From an uncultured Caldimonas sp. (GTDB taxonomy: Bacteria; Pseudomonadota; Gammaproteobacteria; Burkholderiales; Burkholderiaceae), in contig NZ_CAMLJQ010000004.1 in assembly GCF_946480305.1 (NCBI RefSeq), forward strand, positions 185,398-249,397: a stretch of DNA of 64,000 bases, given 5' to 3'. A program made the translations under genes and the position numbers. Numbering within the stretch: position 1 is the first letter of the stretch; each line of letters opens with the position of its first letter. Below the pieces are notes generated by a model, which made no database searches, was not told where the DNA came from, and saw only the letters and a list, made by a program, of their open reading frames with translations. Below are positions 1 through 8,095 of the stretch, piece by piece.

Positions 1-140
1 TGTCGCAATGGCTGGCATCGGGCGCGATCAAGCTGCGCGAAGACGTGGTGGACGGGCTGGAGAACGCGCCGGCTGCCTTCATCGGGATGCTGCACGGGCG
101 CAACTTCGGCAAGCTGGTGGTGCGGGTGACGCGGGAGTGA
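1..140 (+). CDS. C-terminal end of a zinc-independent MDR-family NADP-dependent oxidoreductase (partial)
   Basis: Only the last 45 codons lie in the window; the reading frame enters at base 3 and stops at TGA 138-140. The translated end contains LREDVVDGLENAPAAFIGML followed by GRNFGKLVVRV. This closely follows the C-terminus of the CurA / leukotriene B4 12-hydroxydehydrogenase branch of the medium-chain dehydrogenase superfamily, where the short ENAPxAFxGxLxGxNxGKxVVRV block closes the protein. These enzymes reduce alkenal or enone double bonds with NADPH in the cytosol. The assignment rests on that block alone, so the substrate is unknown. The gene ends 75 bases before the next start and shares its strand. 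Confidence 0.75.
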   Translation, partial: SQWLASGAIKLREDVVDGLENAPAAFIGMLHGRNFGKLVVRVTRE

Positions 141-215
141 GCGGGCGGGCGGACGCCGCTTCGCCTGCTGACGGTGCCTCTACACTGCGCGGCAATTTCA
201 CTGCCGCCAGCTGCA

Positions 216-956
216 ATGCTCCAAGTTCCCGGTGCCCCAGAGTCCGTTCAGTCCGCATTGGCCGAGTTGTGTGACAGCCTGGAGAAGACAGGCCCGTTGA
301 GCGGCGTCGTCCTGTATGGCGGCCTTGCTCGCGGCCGCTTCCGTACCGGGCGCAGCGACGTGAACGTCGTCGTGCTGCTGCAGCGCATCGATGCCGAAGT
401 GCTGACGGCCATCGGACCGGCCCTGCAGGCGGCTCGGCGGTCTGCGGCGATCGACGCGATGCTCATGACACCGCCCGAGGTCCCGCTCGCGGCACTCGAC
501 TTTCCGACCAAGTTCCTCGACATCCAGCGCCACCACCTGCTGCTGGCGGGCGACGATCCGTTCACGTCGCTGCAGATCCCTGCGGCGCACGTGCGCCGCC
601 GCGTGGCGCAATCGTTGCGCAACATGCTGCTGCGACTGCGGCACCGCTATGTGGTGCAGTACGACGACGTGCTCGGCTTGAAGGCCGCGCTGGCAGATCT
701 CGCCCGGCCGCTGGCGATCGAGTTGTCGGCCTTGCTCACGGTGGGCGGGCACGCCGGTGCACAGGAAGACCGTACAGCCGGCATCTATGCCGCCGCGGCA
801 GCGGCTTTCGGGCTCGACGCCGCCGCGCTGACCCAACTGGCGGCGCTGCGCGAAGGGGTCGAACCGGCCTCGGTCCCTGCGCTTGCCGGCGGGCTGCTGG
901 CTCTCTTGTCGGACGTGGCCACGCAAGCCGACCGACTCGCCATGGGGGCGGCATGA
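216..956 (+). CDS. Nucleotidyltransferase-fold protein, first gene of the MNIO operon
   Basis: A 246-residue protein when started at ATG 216; an in-frame GTG at 174 would add 14 residues, and neither start has a clear ribosome site. Residues about 34-54 read YGGLARGRF then SDVNVVVL, the helix-turn and acidic strand of the pol-beta-like nucleotidyltransferase fold (GSxxxGxxxxxSDxD). The second acidic position is Asn rather than Asp, so catalysis may be weakened or lost. The rest is helical, with an Arg-rich stretch (RRRVAQSLRNMLLRLRHR) that could be a HEPN-like helical part. The stop overlaps the next start as ATGA at 953-956, so translation is probably coupled to the membrane protein gene. 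The role in the operon is unknown. Confidence 0.65.
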   Translation: MLQVPGAPESVQSALAELCDSLEKTGPLSGVVLYGGLARGRFRTGRSDVNVVVLLQRIDAEVLTAIGPALQAARRSAAIDAMLMTPPEVPLAALDFPTKFLDIQRHHLLLAGDDPFTSLQIPAAHVRRRVAQSLRNMLLRLRHRYVVQYDDVLGLKAALADLARPLAIELSALLTVGGHAGAQEDRTAGIYAAAAAAFGLDAAALTQLAALREGVEPASVPALAGGLLALLSDVATQADRLAMGAA

Positions 957-1861
957 ACCCACTCGACCTGCCTGGCCCGTGGTTCCTGCTGCTGTACGTC
1001 GTGGCGTTCGGGGGAGCGCTGGTGCTTCGGCGCCATCTGCGGCGCATGTGCAGCGCTGGGGTGAGGCTGCCGGATCGCCTGCCAAAGCTGTCGCCTTATG
1101 AGGTGGCATGCGTGGTGGGCGGGCGGGAGCGGGTGATGGAAACCGTGCTCGCCAAACTGGCACGCGATGGAACCATCGCTGCCGCTACTCAACGTGGCCG
1201 GTTCACAGTGCAAGCGTCGCTGCAACCTGGCAGCCTTCCTCTTGTCGGCGAGGCTCGTGACCACATTCAGGCCGGTTGGGACAACATGCATGGGCTGTGC
1301 GCCAGGGCATCGTCATCGCTGCAGGCCCTGGAGACGCGGCTGCAGCAGGAGAGCGTGCTGCTGGCGCCCGACTCGCGTGAAGCCCGGTGCTACCGGCGCG
1401 CCAGCACCTGGCCTCTGTGGGCCTTGCTGGCGTTCGGCACGGCCAAGCTCGTGATGGGTGCCTCGCGCGGCAAACCCGTGGCGCTGCTGGCGGTGCTGCT
1501 GGTGATCACGTTCATCACCCTGCTGTTTTCTCGTGGCGTGCCGCGCCTGTCGGCGCTGGGCGCCCAATTGGTGCCGGCACTGACGCGCCGCAACTCTGCA
1601 CTCGGCACCACGGTGCGCCGGCGCGCGCGCGAATTGAGTGAAGCCGACTTGCTGCTGGCGGTGGCCTTGTTCGGCTCCACGGCGCTCTCGGCTGGCCCGC
1701 TCAGTTGGTTGCATCAATCCTTGTCCGCACCACACGTCAATGCCACCAACGGCTCGTCAGGCGGTGGCGGCACTTGCAGCAGCGGCGGCAGTTCCTGCAG
1801 CAGCGGTGGCGGCAGCGGATGTGGCGGTTGTGGCGGAGGCGGTGGAGGCTGCGGTTCATGA
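953..1861 (+). CDS. TIGR04222-like membrane protein with a Gly/Ser/Cys tail; candidate MNIO substrate
   Basis: A 302-residue protein. Residues 8-25 form one hydrophobic segment. A soluble stretch with the block LSPYEVACVVGG follows at about 46-57, then a second hydrophobic region at about 153-193 and a helical stretch with ELSEADLLLAVALFG. From about residue 266 the chain becomes almost only Gly and Ser with five cysteines (275, 282, 290, 293, 300). This arrangement matches the TIGR04222 family, whose members end in low-complexity Gly/Cys tails. The MNIO gene begins inside its stop codon (ATGA 1858-1861). Known MNIO enzymes modify Cys or C-terminal residues of protein substrates, so the tail is the likely target; that is inference. 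The protein could also be a simple membrane anchor with a metal-binding tail. Confidence 0.8.
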   Translation: MNPLDLPGPWFLLLYVVAFGGALVLRRHLRRMCSAGVRLPDRLPKLSPYEVACVVGGRERVMETVLAKLARDGTIAAATQRGRFTVQASLQPGSLPLVGEARDHIQAGWDNMHGLCARASSSLQALETRLQQESVLLAPDSREARCYRRASTWPLWALLAFGTAKLVMGASRGKPVALLAVLLVITFITLLFSRGVPRLSALGAQLVPALTRRNSALGTTVRRRARELSEADLLLAVALFGSTALSAGPLSWLHQSLSAPHVNATNGSSGGGGTCSSGGSSCSSGGGSGCGGCGGGGGGCGS

Positions 1862-2700
1862 CCCACCCGCCACAGCTCGGCCTGGGCCTGGGCTGGCGCC
1901 CCGAGCTGGCCTTGATGATCGACCGCTGCACCGACCTCGGTTTCGTCGAAGTGGTGGCCGAGCACTTCTTTGCGCCCCATGGCGTGCCAACGGCGGTGCA
2001 CATGTTGCGCGAGCGGGGGCTGCCGGTGGTACCGCACGGCTTGTCGCTTTCGCTGGGGAGCGCCGAGCCGCTCGAGCGCGACCGCCTGCGCGCGCTCGCC
2101 GCCGTGGCACGAGAGCTGGACGCACCGCTCGTCAGCGAGCATCTGGCTTTCGTGCGGGCCAACGGCATCGAAAGCGGCCATCTGCTGCCTGTGCCGCGCA
2201 CGCGCGAGGCCCTGGAGGTGGTCGTGCGGCACGTGAAGGAAGCGCAGGCCGCGCTACCCGTGCCGCTCGCCATCGAGAACATCGCCTCGCTGTTCGAGTG
2301 GCCCGAAGCCGAGTTCGGCGCCGCAGATTTCCTGAACGAGGTGCTGGACCGTACCGGCGCCTGGTTGCTGCTCGACATCGAGAACCTGTATGCCGACAGC
2401 GTCAACCACGGCCTCGACGCGCATGCCTTCCTGCAGCGCCTTGACCTGTCCCGGCTGGCGTACGTGCACGTGGCCGGCGGCCTCGCGGATGCGCAGGGTT
2501 TCTATCACGACACCCACGCACACGCCGTGCCCTCGCCCGTGATGTCGTTGCTGGCCGAGTTGTGCAAACGCTGCCGCCCGGCCGGCGTGATGCTGGAACG
2601 CGACGACCTCTTTCCCGACGACGACGTGCTGCTGGCCGAACTGGACGCAATGCGGGCCGCGACCGGACACGCCGGCCCTCTTCGACATGAGCCTGGCTGA
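1858..2700 (+). CDS. DUF692 / MNIO-family multinuclear iron oxidative enzyme
   Basis: A 280-residue TIM-barrel protein of normal DUF692 length. The ATG at 1858 was chosen because it starts the conserved LGLGWRPEL block and overlaps the upstream stop. Metal-site motifs are all visible: H60 (VVPHGLS), E94-H95 (LVSEHLAF), E140-N141 (AIENIAS), D173 (LLLDIEN), H204 (VHVAGG), D218-H220 (YHDTH) and E247 (LERDD). Known family members (MbnB, TglH, ChrH and BufB/HvfB type) use two or three iron ions to oxidise Cys or Asp residues in ribosomally made substrates. Here the partner encoded directly upstream has a Cys-rich tail, and the next gene overlaps by 14 bases. The family call is firm; the chemistry is not predictable from sequence. 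Confidence 0.93.
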   Translation: MTHPPQLGLGLGWRPELALMIDRCTDLGFVEVVAEHFFAPHGVPTAVHMLRERGLPVVPHGLSLSLGSAEPLERDRLRALAAVARELDAPLVSEHLAFVRANGIESGHLLPVPRTREALEVVVRHVKEAQAALPVPLAIENIASLFEWPEAEFGAADFLNEVLDRTGAWLLLDIENLYADSVNHGLDAHAFLQRLDLSRLAYVHVAGGLADAQGFYHDTHAHAVPSPVMSLLAELCKRCRPAGVMLERDDLFPDDDVLLAELDAMRAATGHAGPLRHEPG

Positions 2701-3139
2701 GCAGCAGTCGCGATTGCTCGCAGCGCTGGCCAGCGGAGGCCAGGTGCCGCCCGGCTTCTCGCGGGAGCACCTGGGCCTTGCTTCCCGAGTGCTTGCGCAC
2801 AAGCGAGCACACACTGCCGCACGCGCGTGGCCCGATGTCGCGCCATGGATGGCCACGCACTTCGAAGCCTATGCGCGGGACGTCCCACCGCCCCACCACG
2901 GCGGCCCGCTCGCCGATGCGCGGTTTTTCGTGCAGTGGCTGGAGGCCCGCGGCGCCACAAGCGCCGAACTGCAGCGCCAGGCGCTGGCGATCGACCTGAG
3001 GCACGCGCGCCGCGGGCATGGGCTGGTGCCGCGACGGGGGCCGTACGTCAGGCTCGTGCGTCTGCGCGGAGGGGCCGGCTATTGCATCGGCTTGCGGCTG
3101 TGGGGAGCCGGCACCACGCTGCTCACCTGGATGCGCTGA
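2687..3139 (+). CDS. Small hypothetical protein, possible MNIO partner (BufC/HvfC-like N-terminal region)
   Basis: A 150-residue protein that starts inside the end of the MNIO gene and is the last of four overlapping genes. The first 50 residues (LLAALASGG, VPPGFSREHLGLASRVLAHKR) resemble the helical opening of DUF2063-type partner proteins that bind MNIO substrates, where a Pro-Gly turn precedes a helix with a conserved Tyr/Arg-type block. The similarity is weak and I could not follow it to the end. The C-terminal part is Arg/Gly rich with VRLRGGAGYCIGLRLWGAG. It has no signal peptide or membrane segment. Position and overlap argue for a function with the iron enzyme; the exact family is not certain. 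Confidence 0.6.
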   Translation: MSLAEQQSRLLAALASGGQVPPGFSREHLGLASRVLAHKRAHTAARAWPDVAPWMATHFEAYARDVPPPHHGGPLADARFFVQWLEARGATSAELQRQALAIDLRHARRGHGLVPRRGPYVRLVRLRGGAGYCIGLRLWGAGTTLLTWMR

Positions 3140-3511
3140 GTCGCTGCCCGGCGTATCACCCGGCGACAGCCTCCTGAAAGCCACCCGCGCCAAGCGCATG
3201 CGTCCATTCCGTATACGCATAACCCGCAGGACCACTTAGGTTACCTCGCGATTACACTGACTCTTGGCTGCCCCTTCCGGCGCTCGCTTCGGCATACCAG
3301 CCGCTGAAGCCGCACCGCATCTCGCCCGGAGCTGCGCACGACGCTTGCTCATCCGGTACCTGAGGCGGCCACGGCGCCCCGAACCTGGGGGTAACTCGCC
3401 GAAACCGCTCCCTGCGCGGCATCCGGAAAGCCGCGTGGCTGCCTGGGTGCGTCGCTCCCCCGCTGCCGTCGGCTTTCCAAATTCCGTGTTTTCAATGTTT
3501 GGAGAGTTCCG
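3140..3511. other. Intergenic region upstream of pckG
   Basis: This 372-base stretch separates the MNIO operon from pckG. It should contain the pckG promoter, but I see no clear -35/-10 pair or operator. A ribosome site GGAG lies just before the pckG ATG. Apparent open frames inside it have no supporting start site or family signal. No hairpin with a T-run follows the MNIO operon, so read-through into pckG cannot be excluded. Confidence 0.5.
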
Positions 3512-5371
3512 ATGAACCAGCCTGTCATGCAGGGGCTGCAGCTGAATGCGCCCGCCTACGTGAAGAACGCCAAGCTGCTCGCCTGGGTGGCCGAGATCGC
3601 GGCGCTGACGCAGCCCGAGCGCATCTACTGGTGCGACGGCAGCCAGGAAGAATATGACCGGCTGTGCCAGCAGCTCGTCGAGGCCGGCACCTTCCGCAAG
3701 CTCAACGAAGCCAAGCGCCCGAACAGCTACCTCGCCTGGAGCGACCCGAGCGACGTGGCGCGCGTCGAAGACCGCACCTTCATCTGCACGGCGAAAAAGG
3801 AAGAGGCCGGCCCCACCAACAACTGGATGGCCCCGGCCGAGATGCGCGCAACGCTGCAGACCGGCGACAACGCCCTTTTCAAGGGCTCGATGCGCGGCCG
3901 CACGATGTACGTGGTGCCATTCTCGATGGGCCCGCTCGGCTCGCCGATCGCGCACATCGGCGTCGAGCTGTCCGACAGCCCGTACGTGGCCGTGAACATG
4001 CGCATCATGACCCGCATGGGCCGCGCCGTGTACGACGTGCTGGGCGTGGACGGCGAGTTCGTGCCGTGCGTGCACACCGTGGGCGCACCGCTCGAGCCCG
4101 GTCAGAAGGACGTCGCCTGGCCTTGCAACAAGACCAAGTACATCGTCCACTACCCCGAAACCCGCGAGATCTGGAGCTATGGCTCCGGTTACGGCGGCAA
4201 CGCGCTGCTGGGCAAGAAGTGCTTCGCGCTGCGCATCGCCTCCACGATGGGCCGCGACCAGGGCTGGCTGGCCGAGCACATGCTGATCCTCGGCGTCAGC
4301 TCGCCCGAGGGCAAGAAGTACCACGTCGCGGCGGCCTTCCCGAGCGCCTGCGGCAAGACGAACTTCGCGATGCTGATCCCGCCGGCGAGCTTCGAGGGCT
4401 GGAAGGTCACGACCATCGGCGATGACATCGCCTGGATCAAGCCCGGCAAGGACGGCCGCCTCTACGCGATCAACCCCGAGGCCGGCTACTTCGGCGTGGC
4501 ACCCGGCACCAACACGCTGACCAACCCGAACTGCATGGCCTCGCTCGACCGCGACGTGATCTTCACGAACGTGGCGCTGACCGACGACGGCGACGTGTGG
4601 TGGGAAGGCATGGGCGAAGCCCCGGCGCATTGCATCGACTGGCAGGGCCAGGACTGGACCCCGGAGATCGCCCGGGAAACCGGCCGCAAGGCCGCGCACC
4701 CGAACGCGCGCTTCACCGTGGCCGCCACCAACAACCCGGCGCTCGACGACGCCTGGGACGACCCCAAGGGTGTGGCGATCGACGCCTTCATCTTCGGCGG
4801 CCGCCGCTCGACCACCGTGCCGCTGGTGACCGAAGCGCGCAACTGGACCGAAGGCGTCTACATGGCCGCCACGATGGGCTCGGAAACCACCGCCGCGGCC
4901 GCCGGCCAGCAAGGCGTGGTGCGCCGCGACCCGTTCGCGATGCTGCCCTTCATGGGCTACCACATGGCCGACTACTTCCAGCACTGGCTGGAGCTGGGCC
5001 GCAAGCTCGAGGCCAGCGGCGCCAAACTGCCCAAGATCTATTGCGTCAACTGGTTCCGCAAGGGCGACGACGGCAAGTTCGTGTGGCCCGGCTACGGCGA
5101 GAACATGCGCGTGCTGAAGTGGATGCTCGACCGCGTCGAAGGCCAGGGCGCCGGCAACGAGCATGTGTTCGGCGTGTCGCCCCGCTATGAAGACCTGGAG
5201 TGGAGCGGCCTGGATTTCAGCCAGCACAAGTACGAGCTGGTCACCCGCGTCGATGCGATCGCATGGCAGCAGGAGTTCCGCCTGCACGACGACCTGTTCC
5301 GCCAGCTGGGCGAGCGGGTGCCGCGCGCACTGCAGGAGGTCAAGCGCCTGTTCGAAGCCCGCATGGGCTGA
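3512..5371 (+). CDS. pckG: Phosphoenolpyruvate carboxykinase (GTP)
   Basis: A 619-residue cytosolic enzyme that converts oxaloacetate and GTP to phosphoenolpyruvate, CO2 and GDP, the first committed step of gluconeogenesis. The GTP-type kinase loop [13 protein letters not shown] with its reactive Cys is present near residue 285, as are the PEPCK blocks [28 protein letters not shown] and [10 protein letters not shown]. Length is typical for the GTP-dependent family, which differs from the ATP-dependent PckA. The start at 3512 has a GGAG ribosome site about 8 bases upstream. A strong terminator follows 20 bases after the stop, so it is a single-gene unit. Confidence 0.97.
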   Translation: MNQPVMQGLQLNAPAYVKNAKLLAWVAEIAALTQPERIYWCDGSQEEYDRLCQQLVEAGTFRKLNEAKRPNSYLAWSDPSDVARVEDRTFICTAKKEEAGPTNNWMAPAEMRATLQTGDNALFKGSMRGRTMYVVPFSMGPLGSPIAHIGVELSDSPYVAVNMRIMTRMGRAVYDVLGVDGEFVPCVHTVGAPLEPGQKDVAWPCNKTKYIVHYPETREIWSYGSGYGGNALLGKKCFALRIASTMGRDQGWLAEHMLILGVSSPEGKKYHVAAAFPSACGKTNFAMLIPPASFEGWKVTTIGDDIAWIKPGKDGRLYAINPEAGYFGVAPGTNTLTNPNCMASLDRDVIFTNVALTDDGDVWWEGMGEAPAHCIDWQGQDWTPEIARETGRKAAHPNARFTVAATNNPALDDAWDDPKGVAIDAFIFGGRRSTTVPLVTEARNWTEGVYMAATMGSETTAAAAGQQGVVRRDPFAMLPFMGYHMADYFQHWLELGRKLEASGAKLPKIYCVNWFRKGDDGKFVWPGYGENMRVLKWMLDRVEGQGAGNEHVFGVSPRYEDLEWSGLDFSQHKYELVTRVDAIAWQQEFRLHDDLFRQLGERVPRALQEVKRLFEARMG

Positions 5372-5390
5372 GCCGCAACGCGCTCGACCA

Positions 5391-5414
5391 GGGCACCCGG
5401 CGGGTGCCCTTTTC
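5391..5414 (+). terminator. Rho-independent terminator of pckG
   Basis: Perfect 8-base arms GGGCACCC (5391-5398) and GGGTGCCC (5402-5409) with a 3-base loop are followed by TTTT. The hairpin lies 19 bases after the pckG stop. Confidence 0.85.
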
Positions 5415-5560
5415 GTTTGCGTCATCGCACGGTGGCGTGGAACGAACTCACTTGTCAGCAGCTGTATCCGAACGTTGTGAGCACACACTCCCCTCGATAG
5501 CATCGCAGCCACCCCGGAGCGCTCCGCGTCCGGGGCAACTACAAAGCTGTGGAGGGTTCC

Positions 5561-7375
5561 ATGCCTCGTTCGTTCCGCCTCGTGTCGCCGCTGCATGCGG
5601 TGATGCTGCTCGCCGCTCTCGCGGCTTCCACGGCACAGGCCGGAGGCGGACTGCCGCATCTGCCCATCACCCCGTCGGCGGCGTTCGGTGCCCGCGCGGC
5701 AGCGCCGGCCGGGCGCCCGACCGACCAGCTGATCGTGAAATACCGCGAGGGTGCGCTGCAGCGCCGTCAAGGCGCGCTGTCACTGCCGCAAGCGGCCGCG
5801 ACGATGGCGAGGCTGGCCGTGCAGATCCGCGAGCGGCGCACGCTCGGCAACGGAGCGCAGGTGCTGAAACTCAGCCGCGCACTGAGCCCGGATGAAGCCA
5901 CCCGGCTGGCGCGCGACCTGATGGCCGACGATGCGGCGATCCAATATGCCGAGCCGGACCGGCTGATGACCCGGCAGGCCATGCCGACCGACCCCCGTTT
6001 CGGCGAACAGTGGCACTACCACGAGCCCGCCGGCGGTATCGACCTGCCTGCCGCCTGGGACCAGGCCACCGGCTCCGGCGTGGTCGTGGCCGTGCTCGAC
6101 ACCGGCGTGCGCTTTCACGCGGAGCTGCGCCCCAACCTGCTGCCGGGCTACGACTTCATCGACACGGGCTTCGTCGCGAACGACGGCGATGGCCGCGACC
6201 CGGACGCCAGCGACCCCGGCGACGCGGTACGGGCGGGCGAATGCGGCGACGGCCAACCGGGGGTGGACGAACCGAGCAGCTGGCACGGCACTCACGTGGC
6301 CGGCACCCTGGCAGCGGCGGCCGACGGCGTCGGCGTCGTCGGGGTGGCCTACCGGGCGAAGCTGCTGCCGGTGCGCGTGCTGGGCCGCTGCGGCGGCTAC
6401 ACGTCCGACATCGCCGAGGCCATCGTGTGGGCTGCCGGGGGCAGCGTCGCCGGCGTGCCGGCCAACCCGACACCCGCGCGCGTCATCAACCTGTCGCTCG
6501 GCGGACCGGGCACCTGCGACCAGACCACGCAGGCCGCCATCGACCAGGCCCGGGCGCTGGGCGCTGCGGTGGTGGTGGCTGCCGGCAACTCGGCGCAGGA
6601 TGCGGGCGGCTTTTCGCCGGCCAATTGCCGCGGCGTGATCGCCGTGGGCGCCACCACGCGCGCTGGCGGGCGTGCCTACTACTCCAATTTCGGCTCGACG
6701 GTCACGCTGTCGGCGCCGGGCGGTGAAGTGATCTACCGGGAGTCGGACGGCGTGCTCTCCACGCTGAACACCGGCTACGACGCCCCGGTGGCCGACAGCC
6801 ACGCACACTATCAGGGCACCTCGATGGCGACCCCCCACGTGACGGGCGTGGCGGCGCTGGTGCTGGAACGTGCGCCGACGCTCTCGCCCGATGCGCTGGC
6901 CACGCTGCTGGGCAACACCGCGCGGCCGTTCCCCGTGGCCTGCGAGGGGTGTGGGCGCGGGATCGTCAACGCCCGCGCGGCCGTCGAAGCGGCAGCCGGC
7001 ACCCCGACCGACGGCGGTGATCTGGCCGAGCTGGAGCCCAACGACACGCGCGCGCAGGCGCAGGTCGTCGCCTCCACCGGCAGCCAGGTGGCCGGCACGA
7101 TGAGCAGCCGCACCGACCGCGACGTCTATACCGTCTCGGTGGCTGCCGGGCGCACGTTCACCGTCACGCTGCAACCCAACCCGCGGGCGGACTACGACCT
7201 CTTCGTCTACGACGGCGACGGTCGACTGCTGGGACGCAGCCTGCGCGCCACCGGGCAGCGCGATCGCGTCTCGCTGCGGCGCATGGCGGGTGGCAGCTAT
7301 TACGTCGAAGTGCGCTACTACGTGGGCGGCACCGGCTTGCAGGCCGGCCGCTACACGCTCGACTTCAGCTTCTGA
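5561..7375 (+). CDS. Secreted subtilisin-like serine peptidase (S8) with C-terminal PPC domain
   Basis: A 604-residue preproprotease. The ATG at 5561 is preceded by GGAGGG at 5551-5556, which favours it over an in-frame GTG at 5549. A Sec signal peptide spans about residues 1-27 (ends STAQA). An inhibitor-I9-like propeptide (about 55-132, with DQLIVKYREG) comes next, then the catalytic domain. The triad is D180 (VLDTGV), H242 (HGTHVAGT) and S421 (GTSMATPHV), with the oxyanion Asn at N343 (AAGNS). Residues about 490-604 form a pre-peptidase C-terminal (PPC) beta domain (ELEPNDT, DYDLFVYDGDG) that is usually cleaved off or binds substrate. It probably acts as an extracellular protease. Confidence 0.95.
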   Translation: MPRSFRLVSPLHAVMLLAALAASTAQAGGGLPHLPITPSAAFGARAAAPAGRPTDQLIVKYREGALQRRQGALSLPQAAATMARLAVQIRERRTLGNGAQVLKLSRALSPDEATRLARDLMADDAAIQYAEPDRLMTRQAMPTDPRFGEQWHYHEPAGGIDLPAAWDQATGSGVVVAVLDTGVRFHAELRPNLLPGYDFIDTGFVANDGDGRDPDASDPGDAVRAGECGDGQPGVDEPSSWHGTHVAGTLAAAADGVGVVGVAYRAKLLPVRVLGRCGGYTSDIAEAIVWAAGGSVAGVPANPTPARVINLSLGGPGTCDQTTQAAIDQARALGAAVVVAAGNSAQDAGGFSPANCRGVIAVGATTRAGGRAYYSNFGSTVTLSAPGGEVIYRESDGVLSTLNTGYDAPVADSHAHYQGTSMATPHVTGVAALVLERAPTLSPDALATLLGNTARPFPVACEGCGRGIVNARAAVEAAAGTPTDGGDLAELEPNDTRAQAQVVASTGSQVAGTMSSRTDRDVYTVSVAAGRTFTVTLQPNPRADYDLFVYDGDGRLLGRSLRATGQRDRVSLRRMAGGSYYVEVRYYVGGTGLQAGRYTLDFSF

Positions 7376-7377
7376 CC

Positions 7378-7410
7378 CCCCAAAAACAAAACCCGCCACG
7401 AGGGCGGGTT
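7378..7410 (-). terminator. Terminator hairpin for the minus-strand small gene
   Basis: Arms AACCCGCC (7390-7397) and GGCGGGTT (7403-7410) are perfectly complementary. Read on the minus strand the hairpin is followed by a T-rich run, placing it after the gene that ends at 7436. On the plus strand there is no T-run, so it may serve the protease gene only weakly. Confidence 0.75.
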
Positions 7411-7435
7411 GCGGGCAGCCGTGGGGCGGCGCTTT

Positions 7436-7705
7436 TCAGCGGTCAGTCTCGGCGTCGAAGCGGCAGGCGGCGGCACGCAGGTCGGCCGCGAAGCTCGGCT
7501 GGCTGTGCTCGTACTGGCGCGCCATGTTGAGCACCGCTTCGATGGCTTCGTAGCGGGTCGGCTCGCGGTTGAACAGGCCGGCAAGGCGCTGGGCCAAGTT
7601 GCGCACGCCGAGGTAGGCGGCGGCAGCCAGGTTGCCGAGGGGGCGGGCACCGCGCGGAGCAATCTCGCGGGCGGCGACGTGCAGTTCCACAGTGGTAGCA
7701 GTCAT
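7436..7705 (-). CDS. Small hypothetical protein, paralogue of the neighbouring gene
   Basis: An 89-residue protein beginning MTATTVELHVAAREIAPRG. It aligns from the first residue with the protein encoded at 7730-7981 (MTATKIEVHVATRDVTPRG), then both show an Ala-rich helix, a basic segment and a helix with LNMARQY or LNMLANRY. No signal peptide or catalytic motif is visible. The two genes lie in tandem 24 bases apart, so they arose by duplication and are probably cotranscribed. I do not recognise the family; a short helical cytosolic protein is all that can be stated. Confidence 0.75.
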   Translation of the reverse strand: MTATTVELHVAAREIAPRGARPLGNLAAAAYLGVRNLAQRLAGLFNREPTRYEAIEAVLNMARQYEHSQPSFAADLRAAACRFDAETDR

Positions 7706-7729
7706 GTCTAACTCCTTCGCGAGGGTCGA

Positions 7730-7981
7730 TCAGCGGGCCAGCGCAGCCGCGAGATACGCACGCGCGGCTTGGCGCAGTTCAGCCGCCTCGCGCGGCTGAG
7801 TGGCCTGGTAACGGTTGGCCAGCATGTTCAGCTCGTGCGCCACGCGGTTGGCGTGCGGGCGGCTACGGAACAGCTTGCCGACGAACTTGATGGCGCCTGC
7901 GAACGCGGCGCCGAGGAAAGCGGCGCCACGCGGCGTGACGTCGCGGGTAGCGACATGCACTTCGATCTTGGTGGCGGTCAT
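7730..7981 (-). CDS. Small hypothetical protein, first of a tandem paralogous pair
   Basis: An 83-residue protein (starts MTATKIEVHVATRDVTPRG) encoded upstream of its paralogue at 7436-7705. Both share the beta-strand-like opening xELHVAxRxxxPRG, a hydrophobic Ala/Gly/Phe helix, a basic patch (here KLFRSRPHANR), and a terminal helix with AELRQAARA or ADLRAAACR. The gene is divergent from a LysR regulator whose operator-like palindromes lie in the shared upstream region, so the pair may be its target. Function unknown. Confidence 0.75.
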   Translation of the reverse strand: MTATKIEVHVATRDVTPRGAAFLGAAFAGAIKFVGKLFRSRPHANRVAHELNMLANRYQATQPREAAELRQAARAYLAAALAR

Positions 7982-8034
7982 GGTGTGGTCCTTGTGGGTG
8001 GGTTGATGGAACGAAGTATGGGGTAAACCCTAGG

Positions 8035-8082
8035 TATGCCGCTAATGAATTTTGTGAATCCTTGGCATTCACGAACGGCATA
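8035..8082. promoter_or_regulatory. Nested inverted repeats, probable LysR operator between divergent genes
   Basis: An outer pair TATGCCG (8035-8041) and CGGCATA (8076-8082) surrounds an inner pair GTGAAT (8054-8059) and ATTCAC (8067-8072). The inner pair contains the T-N11-A dyad expected of LysR-type regulators. It sits 13 bases before the LysR start and about 55 bases from the start of the divergent small-gene pair. Binding is inferred from symmetry and position only. Confidence 0.6.
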
Positions 8083-8095
8083 ACATTTCCGCGCC

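Noticed and set aside
3236..5770. An 844-residue minus-strand frame across pckG
   Set aside because: It covers pckG and part of the protease gene in antisense, with no family motif and no ribosome site; pckG is certain.
5780..7399. A 539-residue minus-strand frame over the S8 protease
   Set aside because: The sense strand shows the full Asp/His/Ser triad; the antisense frame is low-information.
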